From: Fistulifera solaris | Lineage: Eukaryota; Bacillariophyta; Bacillariophyceae; Naviculales; Stauroneidaceae | Assembly: GCA_030295235.1 (NCBI GenBank) | Contig: AP026145.1 | Location: 898,883-962,882 of the forward strand | Reading direction: 5' to 3' | DNA: 64,000 bases | In this document: positions 51,725-63,502 of the stretch, one piece after another | Layout of the letters: every line of letters begins with the position of its first letter | Numbering within the stretch: the first letter of the stretch is position 1 | Program-made: the position numbers and the translations under genes | Notes under the pieces: generated by a model | Told to the model about the DNA's origin: nothing | The model's input: only the letters and a program-made list of their open reading frames with translations | The model's database searches: none

Positions 51725-54657
51725 TTACTTGGGACGGCACTGACCGTTGGTGCAAACATCGCGCGTCGTATCACAGCACGGCATCGTGCTGCTGCAAGCA
51801 TTCCACTGAGGAGCACACGAGGGCTGGCACTGTCCGTTCTTGCAAGCGAAGCGACTACTATTGCAGCAACCAGCACCCGTCGAGCAAGGTTGCCAGTCAT
51901 TAGCGCACGAAGTAATCGTCGGCTTGCACTGACCTCCCTGGCAACTGTAATTCTTCGAGCAGCAACCCTTCGTGCTACTGCACGAGTTCAATCGAAAGCA
52001 CAGTTCGGCTGACAGGTTCCATTCGTACACGCGTAACCGCTGTTGCAGCAACCAAGAGTCGAAGTGCAGGGCTGCCAGTCATTTCCGCACGTGGGTTTCG
52101 GTTTGCAAGTTCCACTTTGACACGTGTACGAAGTATCACAGCAACCGAGTTCGGAAGTGCACTGCTGCCAGTTTCCTCCGCACGTTGGCTTGGGCTTGCA
52201 AATACCTCCTTGGCAGGTGTGAGTGCTATCGCAGCACGGTTGATCGGCACTGCATTGACCCCAGTTGCTGGCGCAAGCGGCCTGGCACTGAGAAGTGGCG
52301 AATCCCCTGACTGTCGGTGAACGAAACACATTTCAACGGCTTGGGACCATCCTGGCAACAGCCAACATACGCACAGCTCTGCCATTCGTTGACACACTTG
52401 GGAAGTTTGCGACATGAACTGCGTCCGTATTCAGTGACACACGTCAAACCATCACAGCATTTGAAATCGGCACTGCAAACTTGCCATTCGTGGGCTTGGC
52501 ACGTAGGAACGTTACGGCACGTCTTGCGTTGCGAGTGGACATCGGTGATGCACTTGAGACCGTTGCAACAATCCACGCCGAGACTGCAATCTTGCCATTC
52601 GGGCATGCACGTGGGAAGGTTACGGCACTGCGCTGTTCCATCGGGAAGATCGACGCACTTCAAGCCGTTGCAGCAACCGACATCCTTGCACGAACGCCAT
52701 TCGGGCATGCAAGTGGGCAAATCCATACACGTCTTGGGACCCCAAGGCTGTTGCACGCATTTGAGATTACCGCAGCAAGGAGTAAGCGTACCACAATTGG
52801 CCCATTCACCGACGCATTGTTGTTCATTTATGACACATTCCTTGGCGAAACCATTTACTTGAGCACATTTGAGACCGTTGCAGCAGCTAGAGACATCGCA
52901 TTCACCGCCCTTTCCGTTACATGTAGTCGCCACGGCTTTGCGACTCGCGACCGTACTCGCTGCAGCTTCCACTCCCATCAAACGAGCATCAATGATGCAC
53001 ATGATTTCATTTTGCAAAGCTCAATCACTTTCGGGTCCACGTCTCGAAGATATTCTTCAACGGTACTGCCGTGCGGCAAGTTGCAATGCATGATATCTTC
53101 AAACCAGTCCAAACCGAGCTCCTTGTGCGCAAAGAGAGAGTCGGCCTGTTCGCGAATGCACCAATGGGTCGTACAGTAATCGTATCCAGCCCATCGCAAT
53201 CGGTCCGTCAACGACGCCGGAACCGGCAACAATTCACCATCGCGTGTCTTCCAATCGTTTGAGGTGTCGCCATCTGCCGAACCGAACATACCGGTGGTCT
53301 TGTCGACATCCGGAACGTGCGTGCAAACTTCAAAATAGCAACCATTGGCGTACGCGACGTTGGCGGTGACTTTGAACTGCGATGCGGTGTACAGAATTTC
53401 GACAGTTTTACGCGTCCACGTAACCTTGACCTTGGGAGAACCGGAACCATCGTTCAAATCGCGCTGGACTCCATCGACATAGAACAAAACTTTGCAGTTC
53501 TCTTGTCCGATGGTGTTAGGCGCAAACGAATCCGGAAAGATGGGAAAGGAAAGCTCGACCTTGGGCGTATCACCTTCATCTTGAGTGACAAAACCCTTAA
53601 CGACGGCCCATGCCCTATATAGAAGGAAGGTTTAGCATGGAGTGTTAGATGACTATAGTTTGAATGACAAGCATTTGACGCCTTTCGACTTACCAACCAG
53701 GGCTGAAAATATCGGCAAAGAATGCGAAGCGACCTTGGACTTCGCGCTGCGTGATGGTCGATTTCATCAAAGTGAACTCTCCTTCGGCTCTGATGGATGA
53801 TAAGACAATTTGAGGTCAAACATAGGCAAAAAGTTGCTCAATTGCGCCCACAAAAAGATCCACTTACTGGCAATCATAAGCTAACGGTGGGTTGAAAGTT
53901 ACAAGTTTTGTGTGAGGAAAGTTGGTGTTGTGAGATAATGAGAGATATCGCGAACAAATTACAAAGCAAAACCAAAGCAAAACAGCACATTCAGCAACCA
54001 AACCCAAACCAGGGGCGATTTTTTCTTACCAAGACCATCGAAACTGGAAAGTGGGGTGGTGTGAGATAATGAGAGACAGGGATATCCGCACGGAACACCA
54101 AAATTTTCGTACCTATAAATGTGTGGGTCACCGACCGCACAAGCCGTCTTCGTTTTGACTGCTGCTCCAGGAATAGCTGTAGTCTTCAAGTTTGGTCCAG
54201 TGGGTGGCAAGGTCGGAGCCGGCGTTGGAATTTTAACCGGAGCGACAGGAGCCGCAACGGGAGCGGCCACAGGAGTCGGCAAAGGAGCTGGCACAGGGAC
54301 CGGAACAGGAGCCACAAAAGGAGCACTTGTTGAGATGAGGTCAGCACCCGTCAGATTGGTCTCGAGGGTGCGAACTTGACATTCGCTCGCCCCGCCTTCT
54401 GTAACGGCACAGACGAGATCTCCACAACAAGGCATTGAATTACTGCAATCGTACCATTCAGCAAGGCACGCCGGAGGAGTTCGACAACGCTTGAAGAAGT
54501 TGTAGCCGAAGCAACCAAGGCCATCGCAGCAGCCCTCTGGGTTGTGCGTGCATCCTTCATTCTCGGCGATACAAGTGCTTTCCGCGCATTCTTCCGCAGC
54601 CGTAAAGGACACAACAACTGCTAACAACAGCAAGTACAAAGATCTTTCGATCTGCAT
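51725..54657 (-). CDS. Secreted VWD protein with tandem knottin-like Cys repeats; two microexons; three frame breaks
   Basis: Exons: 54657-54113, 54043-54030 (14 bases), 53880-53868 (13 bases), 53789-53694, 53614-51725; all GT-AG, phases consistent. Signal peptide MQIERSLYLLLLAVVVSF; Cys module (CTHNPEGCCDGLGCFGYNFF, CLAEWYDCSNSMPCC); Pro/Val/Ala linker; then a von Willebrand type D domain starting AVGDPHIYSFDGLAYDCQAE, which is spelled only when both microexons are used. Then about eleven tandem repeats of the form C-x4-W-x2-C-x5-CC-x4/5-C-x3/5-C (for example CMPEWRSCKDVGCCNGLKC). Frame breaks are one base each at 53017-53019 (loss), 52304-52307 (gain) and 51995-51997 (loss). Likely an extracellular matrix or adhesive protein. 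Confidence 0.82.
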
Positions 54658-55599
54658 GATACGATTGTGTTTCTTTTGTTTGTATTTTCTCTCTTTCGTC
54701 GAGGAATGAGAGAGAAGTGATTTGTCGAACGAAAAAAAGAGACGAAAAGTTTTGCGTTTTTGTTTGCCGCAAAGTCTTGCTCCGAGACTTCCCCACTGTT
54801 CAACATAAAGTGTACTTCTGAATGTCATTGTGTGAGTCAGTTGCAGTAGTGAAAACGGTGAAATTTTTCGAAACGTTAACCTTAAGGGTCATTATTTTCC
54901 GTGCTAAACAGTAAGGTACACTACAAATACCCAGCAAGATTCCCAACAACAACAGTTTAATATAAACTATGAATTAAATTGTAGTGGTCACAAGTCACAG
55001 ACACGATAACCGATAAGATCTATGTAGTAGGTACTGTACTGACACACTAACACTTGACAAGACAACGACCAACGACATTCTCTGTTAAGTATTTACTGTT
55101 TTTTGTTTCTTGTAGATCGTGAATGACATTTTCTCATAACTCATAACACTCATAAACCACTACGACCAGAACGATAAGAAGTAAACAATGACCCAATATT
55201 TTTTCTCGCATCGCATCTCGCATGTTCGCATTTGACCGTCTGACCCCTGCCCCAAGAGAAAGCATGCCCCCTGCGCTCCAACCTCTAACTTACTTTCGGT
55301 TCCAACAAAACAGCAAGGGTGTCCTTCGTTGCTGCTAAAAGTGTTCATTCGTTTGAAGTGTGACAAAGATGCAGAGCACCACGCGCTGGCTAACCACACA
55401 ATCTACTAGGGGGAGGCTCACCACCTCACCACCCTTCCCGAAAAAAGCGGTTTTTGTACAAGACGAAGAATGAATGATATGCTTGCCGTGGTATTGCCGT
55501 TTGCAGCAGATGAAAGCAAACGAAGGACGAATCTTTTTCAATCTTCTGCGAGAGTCGTATGTGCATGATTCTTCGTAAATATTCAGACAACCCGATTTT
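54658..55599. other. Intergenic, no gene seen
   Basis: Promoter of the VWD gene plus about 800 bases without recognisable content. Confidence 0.4.
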
Positions 55600-56441
55600 A
55601 TACAGAATTGCTGACGGTGCCCGGTTGTGTTACTCTCGAAAATGCCGTCAATTTGCAAGTTCCTCGTTGCATCAAATTGATGATTTTCGGATCGGTTCAT
55701 TTGTGTTCGGCAACTCGCGATGTTGGACCGAACTGTGAAGATATCGGATGGAAGGTTTCGTCGGAAAAGCATCCTACCACGGCGAATTGGCCGGTTGATC
55801 ATGATTTTTGTGTCCACGAATTCGTTGTGCAAGACTACTTGTGGATGATTGGAAATTTTGGCGGAGCCAGTGTCATGACAACCGATGAATAAAGTCAAGC
55901 AGCAGCTGCAGAACACATTATTGCAGGTGGGGAAGCCGTAACTCCTTCGGATGTTCCGGCGGCGGACAGGATTCTTCCATAATGGAACCACTTTGCAACA
56001 CGGGCTCGTTGGATCACGCATCATTCGAAGTGGAGTACAGTTGCCACCGTTGTTTCTAGTTCCTAACAGTAGCTCAGAAGAAGCGAGTTCCTCTTCGGTC
56101 TTTCCAAACATTCGGTCGATTGCGGGTGTCAATTTGTCGACCAGTACGGGACGTCCGCTCTTTCACTTGCAGAATGCTGATACTTCGGCCGTTAATATTA
56201 AAGCAATCGGCAATCACATTGTTCTGAGTGTGTCGGAAGCTTCTTTGCCGAACGCGAAAGTGACGCGAGACCGTTGGGCGGACAAGAACTGGGACTATCC
56301 AGTTTCTTTGCCGTTAAAGCGTTCGAAATCAAAATGCCTTCGGTTTTATCGTCTTTTCAGCGCGCTATTCACAAGCCGGTGTATTTAACTATCGCTGTCA
56401 ACTGGGCCGTGATGGGATTTTACCGTTCGCAAATGAAATAA
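55600..56441 (+). pseudogene. Broken reading frame of unknown family
   Basis: Protein-like stretches lie in shifting plus frames: ELLTVPGCVTLENAVNLQVP to GGASVMTTDE (stop 55890-55892), then AAEHIIAGGEAVTPSDVP in the same frame after that stop. In another frame, AIGNHIVLSVSEASL to VTRDRWADKNWDYPVS joins, by one base in the TTT near 56303-56309, to FAVKAFEIKMPSVLSSF and NWAVMGFYRSQMK with a TAA at 56439-56441. The 3' join is convincing. The 5' half is damaged by more than one change and no start is clear. Could be a spliced gene with indels or a real pseudogene; family not recognised. Confidence 0.4.
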
Positions 56442-56530
56442 ATGGTACACAAAAACTCGCTTTTAAGATTTGTTGAAAGTAATCATCCGGTATAAATGTC
56501 AAAATTAATAATGTCGTATCCGCTTCAGCA

Positions 56531-56920
56531 TTATTTTTGCGACGATTGGGCAGCTTGAGCAGCTGCGGCAATGCGTTGCGGATCATGCTTCAACAAATAG
56601 TTGGCAAGATATTCGATCGGATTCGCCGGGCGCTCTTTCACCAATTCCGACATTCCTTTTTATTGAATAATTTATTAAGGAAAGGCACTCAGTCAATAAG
56701 AACAGTGATTGATGAGGCAATCATATCTGAAAAGTAACATACCATCAAGCAACAGCGGAACGACCGTTTGATCCAAATAAGCACGAATGGGCAAGCGCTG
56801 CATATCGTTTCCTTGTTGAGCCTGGTGTTGTTGCTGTTGTTGCTGCTGCTGCAACATCATTTGCTGGAAATGTTGCTGCTGTTGTTGCATCATCATTTGC
56901 TGAGGATTGGAGGCGTCCAT
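56531..56920 (-). CDS. Dpy-30 domain protein
   Basis: Two exons: 56920-56743 and 56655-56531 (87-base intron, phase 1); 100 residues. MDASNPQQMMMQQQQQHFQQ begins a Gln/Met-rich tail of about 37 residues. Then comes the Dpy-30 helix pair: LPIRAYLDQTVVPLLLDGMS, ELVKERPANPIEYLANYLLK and HDPQR. This matches the consensus R-x-Y-L-x-x-x-V-x-P-x-L-L-x-G then P-x-N-P-x-x-x-L-A. Dpy-30 dimerises and docks on amphipathic helices, as in the COMPASS histone H3K4 methyltransferase and in ciliary spokes; vegetative diatoms lack cilia, so COMPASS is more likely. The intron splits the domain between Gly and Met. Confidence 0.88.
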
Positions 56921-58222
56921 GGTAGATAAAAGATTCGGTAAAAGATACGTAGTAAGAAAAGAAGAGCGCTCTTGTGTGCTATTTCGACGCAGACAGCGTT
57001 ATGCTGCGATTATCAGGGAGTATCAGAGAAGCAGATTGGGGGAAAGTGCTGAAAAGACGACACGCAACGATGGAGCTTTCCTTACAACATGAAGTAGCAA
57101 TAGCAAATGAATTGTTTCAATGATCAACAGCGCGAAAGAACGCGATGAAGACAATAATGAAGACCAAATAATGAAGACAAAACTCGAACGTACGGAGTAC
57201 GGACGCAAGTAACGGATGGTTAACGCTCATCGCGCGCCTCCGCCTCCGCCTCCGCCCCTCCTCCTCCTCCTCCTTATTGCTCCTTGCGGTTGCGGCGCAA
57301 CACGAAAAAAAGAAGACGAAGCAGCGCTTGTAAGCTTGTTGCCGTGCAAAATGATTGCATTCATCGCAAAAGAAACCGAAACCAGGGTAGTGATGCTTTC
57401 TGAAACGAGCGAAGAATAGGTACGATGTTAAGCGAAGCATACATCGCTGGGACTTCTGACTACATTTGTTTCGTGCTGCACTGATTTATTTGTCAACCGT
57501 CAGCTATCGACGAATGGATCATCGCCTGCTCCCCAAGGAAATAACACAGGAGCCGACTCTACGTAGAAATTTCCTGTAGAAATGTCAAATCATTTCCTCC
57601 GAGTATTACCGTCCGCCGTCCGTCGTTGTGGTACATTTCTACACAACCTACGTAAATATATCTACTTTTAGTACCTCAAAACATTTAGAGCAAAAGCGAT
57701 TAGGACGGTAATCCTCCGAGGAAATGATTTTATTTTGGTCCAGTACTATGGTGTCAGCTCCTGGGTTATTTCCTTGCTGCTCCCTGCTTTCTCGAATGCT
57801 TAGGTGTCTCACCTCATAACGTTGCTCCGAATGATCCGCTTTCCTTTCTTACAAATCCGCGCTTTAACAGGATGTTGATTTGCTGATCGCGACGGAAGTT
57901 TTGTCAATGTTGCGTCGCCAAATCAAGAACTCTCTTTTTCGTCTTTACCTTCCAGATGAATTAGGTCTAATGAGCGTGACAGATAGTTGGATCACTCCGC
58001 GCCTCCTTTTTGAGTCAGCGGTCATTTGGTTTTCCGCAAGACAACGCTGTGACACAAACAGTATGTCTAACACGGATTGTGGATTTTGATTCGGGGAGTA
58101 TCGCGGTTTCACGGCATTAGATAAGCGAGCTTTCTAATCATAATTTTGATCTGTCTTTGCCTTGTTATTCGTTTATTCGTTTACCGCCTTGTGTTTCTCC
58201 CCTTTTGAGTTGGAGGAGCACT
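56921..58222. other. Intergenic with fold-back repeat
   Basis: No supported gene. A CCTCCGCCTCCGCC run lies at about 57236-57275 and the inverted repeat at 57534-57775. Confidence 0.4.
57534..57775. repeat. Fold-back inverted repeat
   Basis: CAAGGAAATAACACAGGAGC at 57534 pairs with the complement of 57752-57775 (22 of 24 bases). AATCATTTCCTCCGAGTATT at 57588 pairs with the complement of 57703-57729 (about 25 of 27). Arms of about 80 bases around an 85-base loop with no coding content; MITE-like or a fold-back element. Confidence 0.65.
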
Positions 58223-58486
58223 TGTTGACAGATTGTAAAACACTATACCCTCCTGGATAGTGTGCTGAAGCGTAGGGTCGCGCCTACTTTTTCCTCCGTT
58301 CGATTGTTGTCGTCTCTCCCGTCCGGTCGAGGGGTGACTAACGATTCACGACAGAGGTGCAATTCCTTCGAGTAATTGTCAGATTAACAGTGCATAGCGA
58401 TTCTCTCGTTGAAGCTTGTCTGTCCATACAAGTTACTCTCGTCTGTTTGAGTGATTCATTCTTCCTTCTTTCGTCGTTACCGCAGC
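58223..58486 (+). other. Possible 5' LTR / leader of the copia remnant
   Basis: TGTTGACAGATTGTAAAACA begins with the TG-TTG start common to copia LTRs and lies about 265 bases before the gag-like ATG. No matching 3' LTR was found in the window, so the call is tentative. Confidence 0.25.
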
Positions 58487-61400
58487 ATGGGTAAAGGCAA
58501 GAAAGCGTGGCAAGGCAGCAAGGCGCCCGTCTACCACCTCGGTAACACTCCTGACCAGGTTGATGAGACCAAGACTCAGAGCGTTGATGCCGATGGACGT
58601 TCTCTTGATCCGGATCCTGACAAGAAGGAAGAAAAACAAGTCGGACGACAAAGAAGAATCGAAAGAGGAACATGTTGAAGTGAAAGTCGAAGACACAGGA
58701 CAAAGTGTCAAAGAAGAGAAACCCAAGGGATTAACTCCCTTTCAACACATCATGTTCAATGTGTTCGAATTGTATGAGGATGACCCTCTACACAAGGCTT
58801 TAGTGCACAACGGGATGGCTACTTGCGTACATTTGAAGTTCGACAACGATCCGCGGTACTTCAGCGTCGATTAGCTACCGCGAAATGGGAAATACTATTA
58901 CACCAATCCCTGGAGCTATTATATCTTTTACGAGGTTCTACCGGTTCATTAAGTCACTTCTTCCCCGCGAATTCTGTGACGAGACAGCTTTCTTTGGTTT
59001 GACTTGTGACATGTGGGAAGAGTTTGATATAAAATCCACGGCCGAATGGAATGCTCCTGTTGAGCCGACTCCTGAAGGGTATCGCACTCCGCCTACGCAT
59101 GGAATTGCCGATCAAGACCGCTCTGGCTCCGGCGAAGGCACAAATCTTCCAGAAGACTAAAGCGTAACGAAACTGCCTTCATGGTTCTAAAACATCAGAA
59201 CCAGTGGTTGGATTGGTATGATTCCACGCGCCGTCATGCGAACAATCAAGATTGCAGCGCCGTTTTGGATCCAGACTACGTGCGGACACTGATGAAGGCG
59301 AGGAGCTGTTCAAATATCAAAAGCGGTACATGCTGGCAGTGTTTGACACCATCCTCAAGACCGAGAAGAGTCGTCAAATCTTGAATGCCCATAACGATGA
59401 TCAGGACGCTCAAGCCGTTTTTCGCGAAGTGGTGGAGTACTACCGCGAACTTCGGCGAACTTCGGAGTTAACGGCACAGGATCTGCTCTCGAAGTTGATG
59501 CAAGCTCGTATGCTCCGCGGACGGTAAAGGTATCCGATATGAGACTGACCTCCTCAAGTTTCACGAGAAGCTACGCTATTCACGATTTGTTGGTACCTCC
59601 GTCTGAGCGACTCTCTGATGCATTGAAGAAATCACTTGTCATCAACTTGATCAAGGGAATTCCGTGCTTGATGAGCGTCCGCAGTGAAAGCCAATATCAT
59701 GGGTGTTGGAACTGGATGCGAGTTTGACTTTCGACAAGTACATGGAAGGATTGAATCTCGCTGCACTTTCGATCATGACGATTTGTATCGAGGAACTGGA
59801 AGCTCCAAGGCAAACAAGCTAATGGTGTATAACCATGTGCTCTTTGGCGGCGTAGAGTGCAGCGGTGGTGGATTGTCGTCTCAAGATGACTTGTATGAAG
59901 CATACATGGCTTCCGGTCAAAGTGGATACTTTCCCAAGCTCACTTTCGTGAGCAATGGTCAAAACTTTCGCCCGAGGATCAAAGCGTTTGGGATCAGCTT
60001 CCCGATGCAGGCAAGTCTACTATCATGCATTAGATGAACATGGCGTCGAAACCTCTGCCTCCGAAGCGAAGCAAAAAGTACCCAGGCACACTCCGCAAGG
60101 TCAACTTCAACGATCACGGATCTCAGCTCGGTTTCACTCGGAGGCGTGTTGAATGCTTATGTCCATGGTCGTGGCGACTCCTACGAGGAAGACGAGGAAG
60201 AAGAATCGCCACCGATCGAAGTCAATCAAGCCAACACCGGTACTGGACACGGCAAGAATGAAAAGTATCCGACTCATCCGGCCTCTTTTCATCAAGCGGC
60301 TCGAGAAAAGCGTTACCCGAAGAGTGGGGAGAACAGTACAGCGAAACGTGGTGTCCATTTCAGTCGTCTTGAAGCGAATGCTGCACACACTTATTCTGTC
60401 AGCAACCATCTTCTGGGAGACTCCAAGAAATCTTTGATCGATCGTGGAGCCAACGGTGGCGTTGCAGGTGAGGACATCGCGACTGATTAGGTACAGTTCC
60501 TGACCGGTTTGTCGACATTCAAGGCATCGATAACCATCAGTTGCCAAAAGTTTTGATTGCAACCGTGTGCGGTGTCATTGAAGACACAAGTTGGAGAGCA
60601 GATTGCTATTTTCAATCAGTACGCCTACGGGCCGTGGAGTCAGTATCCATTCCTCAGGCCAATTGGAGCATTATGGCCACAAAGTTGACGACCGGCTCCG
60701 TCAAAGTTGGGGGTACCCAGCGCATTCTAAGGCATGGGGGTACATTATGCCACTCGTCATGGTCCGAGGTCTATGCCGATTGGAAATCCGACCTTTCAGT
60801 GACAAAGAATGGCGTGATTTGCCACATATCTTCATGACGAATGATGAGGAATGGGATCCGAGTGTTCTTGACCACAAAATGGAAGAGAAGCGAGTGGATT
60901 GGTCCGCCACCTCCGGCACTGGAAGACACGTCGAACCAGAATATCTTTGGCAATTTGGTGAATACCGTGAGTACATTGATGCTTACATCACGGATGGTGT
61001 TATTGCCAACGCTATTGCGCGAGTTGTTGCCAATGTCATCATGTCTGTGCCGCCATTCGACCCAGGAGAAGACCACGATTGCATGGACCCAGTCCAAGAC
61101 ATCGTGGACAAGTTGACTATTGCCGATCTTGAGACAAACCCTTCTGTGCCAACAGAAGCCGCAGTTCAATCGATTGATCCGCCAACCCGGTACCTCGCAG
61201 TTGACTCTTCCGGAGAAAGAGACTATCGACACCGGCGATCCTCCCCCTGATTGCCGACGATTCCCCCAAGCATGTTGTTGCTTAGCAGCCTGATGTAAAG
61301 CGCAAACCGGTTGACATGGAGCGCGTCCGCCCGATGCTAGCCTACCTCGGTTTTGATATCATCAAGGAGACTTTTGCACGAACCACTCAGTTTGCCCGCG

Positions 61401-62255
61401 AGTACAACTCGCCGGTGCTTCAGAAGATGTTCAAGTCGCCACATCCAGCATTGAATGTGGCCGCGTCGCAAGAAACCATCGCCACCGATACGATTTACTC
61501 CAACACCAAAGCTCACCGGCAGCGGTGTCAAGCATGCCAGTTGTTTGTTGGCGTCGATTAGATGCGTCATTGACATCTATCCCCTCAAGAACCAGGCGCG
61601 GTTTGCATCGGTCCTATCGGGATGTCATTCAGCGGCGTGGAGCCCGACTCGGTTGCTCAGCGACCAAGCCAAGGCCAAGATTGCTGACTGCGTCAAGGAT
61701 ATCCTTGCACTCTCTTTATTGGAGACTGGCAAAGCGAAGGCGGATACCAGCATTAGAATTTTGCAGAACGCCGTATTCCAAGATGTCAAGCGAATTTGTG
61801 ACATTGTCATGGATGCGTTCTGAATTAAGCCCGGCGATCTTTGGTTGGAGTGCCTTCTTTATGTGGCCGATATCCTGAACCATACTTACAATCGGACCTT
61901 GAAACCATTTTCTCGACTGCGACACACCCCATATCAGTCCCTTTATTCGTTTTCGGTTCTCACGAGAAGGTGTATTATCGCGTCGAGCACCACTCCTTTC
62001 CGTCCGATTCACGTGAAGCCATGGGCTACTTTGTTGGTGTATCTAAGAATGTCGGTCAAGCCATGACATTCAAGATTCTTACCATGGGGACTACGTCATT
62101 ATCATCCATCGTTCCGCTGTTCATTCTGCTTTGATGACTGACAATCCGAATCGTCGTGTCGAACTTCCTGGGGAGACAAATGCTGATCGCCTCACCGATA
62201 CGGTTGATGGGGAGATGGCACCCCTCCTACTCGCAACCTTGTGTTGAACTTCGGC
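58487..62255 (+). mobile_element. Decayed, truncated Ty1/copia retrotransposon (gag, protease, integrase)
   Basis: Starts at an ATG at 58487 (MGKGKKAWQGSKAPVYHLGN). Protein pieces are in copia order but scattered over all three frames with many stops. Gag: PFQHIMFNVFELYEDDPLHK, then LDPDYV, ELFKYQKRYMLAVFDTILK and a knuckle-less C-part. Protease: SLIDRGANGGVAG near 60430-60470, then HSSGQLEHYGHKVDDR and DKEWRDLPHIFMTNDEEWDP. Pre-integrase and integrase: RPMLAYLGFDIIKETFARTT, SPHPALNVAASQETIATD, LLASIRCVIDIYPLKNQ, and a late RVEHHSFPSDSREAMGYFVG and GQAMTFKIL near 61970-62090. Reverse transcriptase and RNase H are missing, so the copy cannot move itself. The order and wording fit diatom copia elements. 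Confidence 0.85.
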
Positions 62256-63502
62256 TTAGAAGAGTAAATGTCAAATGAAGTAAATAGCGCCTCTGATGTC
62301 ATGGTTGATTGTTGTCGTTTTGAAAAAAAGAATTCCAAAAGCGGACACAACTGGCGCATGTCATAAAACACCCTACAACATGAAATAATTATGAAACTGC
62401 GAAAATCAGTAAATCATACGGGTCTAGCTACCTTAATTGCTATAGTAATTTTTCAGCTCGTAAAAAGAACAAAAATTGAGAAAAGGTGCACACATGGTGG
62501 ACTGACTATAGAGCCCAACATCCTTCTTAGACCCAAGTGTGAAAGTCATTTGGGAATAGGTACTTTTGTTGCTAGAGTTAGCCCGTCTTTTTGGATTGCG
62601 AATACAATCACGACTACAAAGTGTGAACTATTACAAAGCGCCCGTTGCTGGCTTTAACACGACAAACCGCGGAAACTAAACTGCAACTACGATCACAAAA
62701 TCTGTGTTTGAGTTTCACATGCCAGGTCATTTGATGGTGGCAATCATCATTTCTTGCTCACAATTTGTTCAAGAATGAATTGCTTGCTTGCGTTTCCTGA
62801 ATCTTTTTCAAAAAATCAAACAGCCTCCCAACCATTTCTACAATGGACTACAACAAGAACTCCAACAGCGAACCCTTTGATCCTTCTCTCTCAGAGGGAC
62901 TTGAGGATTTGGGCCGATAGTTTGGCGTAAAAGAATGCGATGGCGGTGATTTTAGCACTGCTGAGAGTCCTGCACCCGAAGGATGGTGGAGCTGGTGGCG
63001 GAAGCATCAAGAGTCCAGCAACGAGTGATGGTGATTTTGGAGGTAGCAGCATCAAAAGTCCAATGCTTTTCAAAACCGGTGACGGCGGAGGCGGTGAAGG
63101 AAGCAGTTTCAAGAGTCCACGTCAAGTGATAACCGGTTTTAGTCCGGAAAAAGGTCAAATTGCCAATGTCATTCTCCTCTTCTCTTTTCTCTTTCAATCA
63201 ATTGCTAAAACAATTTCTAAAAATTGCTGTTGCAACATGAGTTTGGCAAGCGCATTCTTCTGGAATGGAGGTATCAAGACCATCTCTCTCTTCCCTAAAC
63301 AAAGATGGCAACTAAAAGCGAATCAAACAGCTCAAAAGATGGCAACTTGATCTGCAGCCAAAACAAATCAAACAGCGCCAAGTCCAAAGAGGAGAAGCAA
63401 GAGGAAGTTTGCAGAGGTTACTCAAGAATTAGATAAAGTCATACCACCTGGTGAGCGTGCATATGCTTACCCGACTTCATAGGGCTAAAAATCCTCGAAC
63501 AA
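62256..63502. other. Subtelomeric spacer
   Basis: About 1.25 kb without a supported gene. A short start at 62844 (MDYNKNSNSEPFDPSLSEGL) stops after 25 codons. A frame ending at 63480 reads PSPKRRSKRKFAEVTQELDK and VIPPGERAYAYP, protein-like but with no start; it may be a gene scrap cut by the telomere. Confidence 0.4.

Noticed and set aside
57117-57440. 107-codon minus frame with an Arg/Glu run and a hydrophobic end
   Set aside because: It is driven by the CCTCCG simple repeat; no domain, no neighbour support.
62940-63350. Gly/Ser-rich 136-codon frame in the subtelomere
   Set aside because: Low-complexity GGxGG-SFKSP repeats followed by a non-protein-like tail; no start context.
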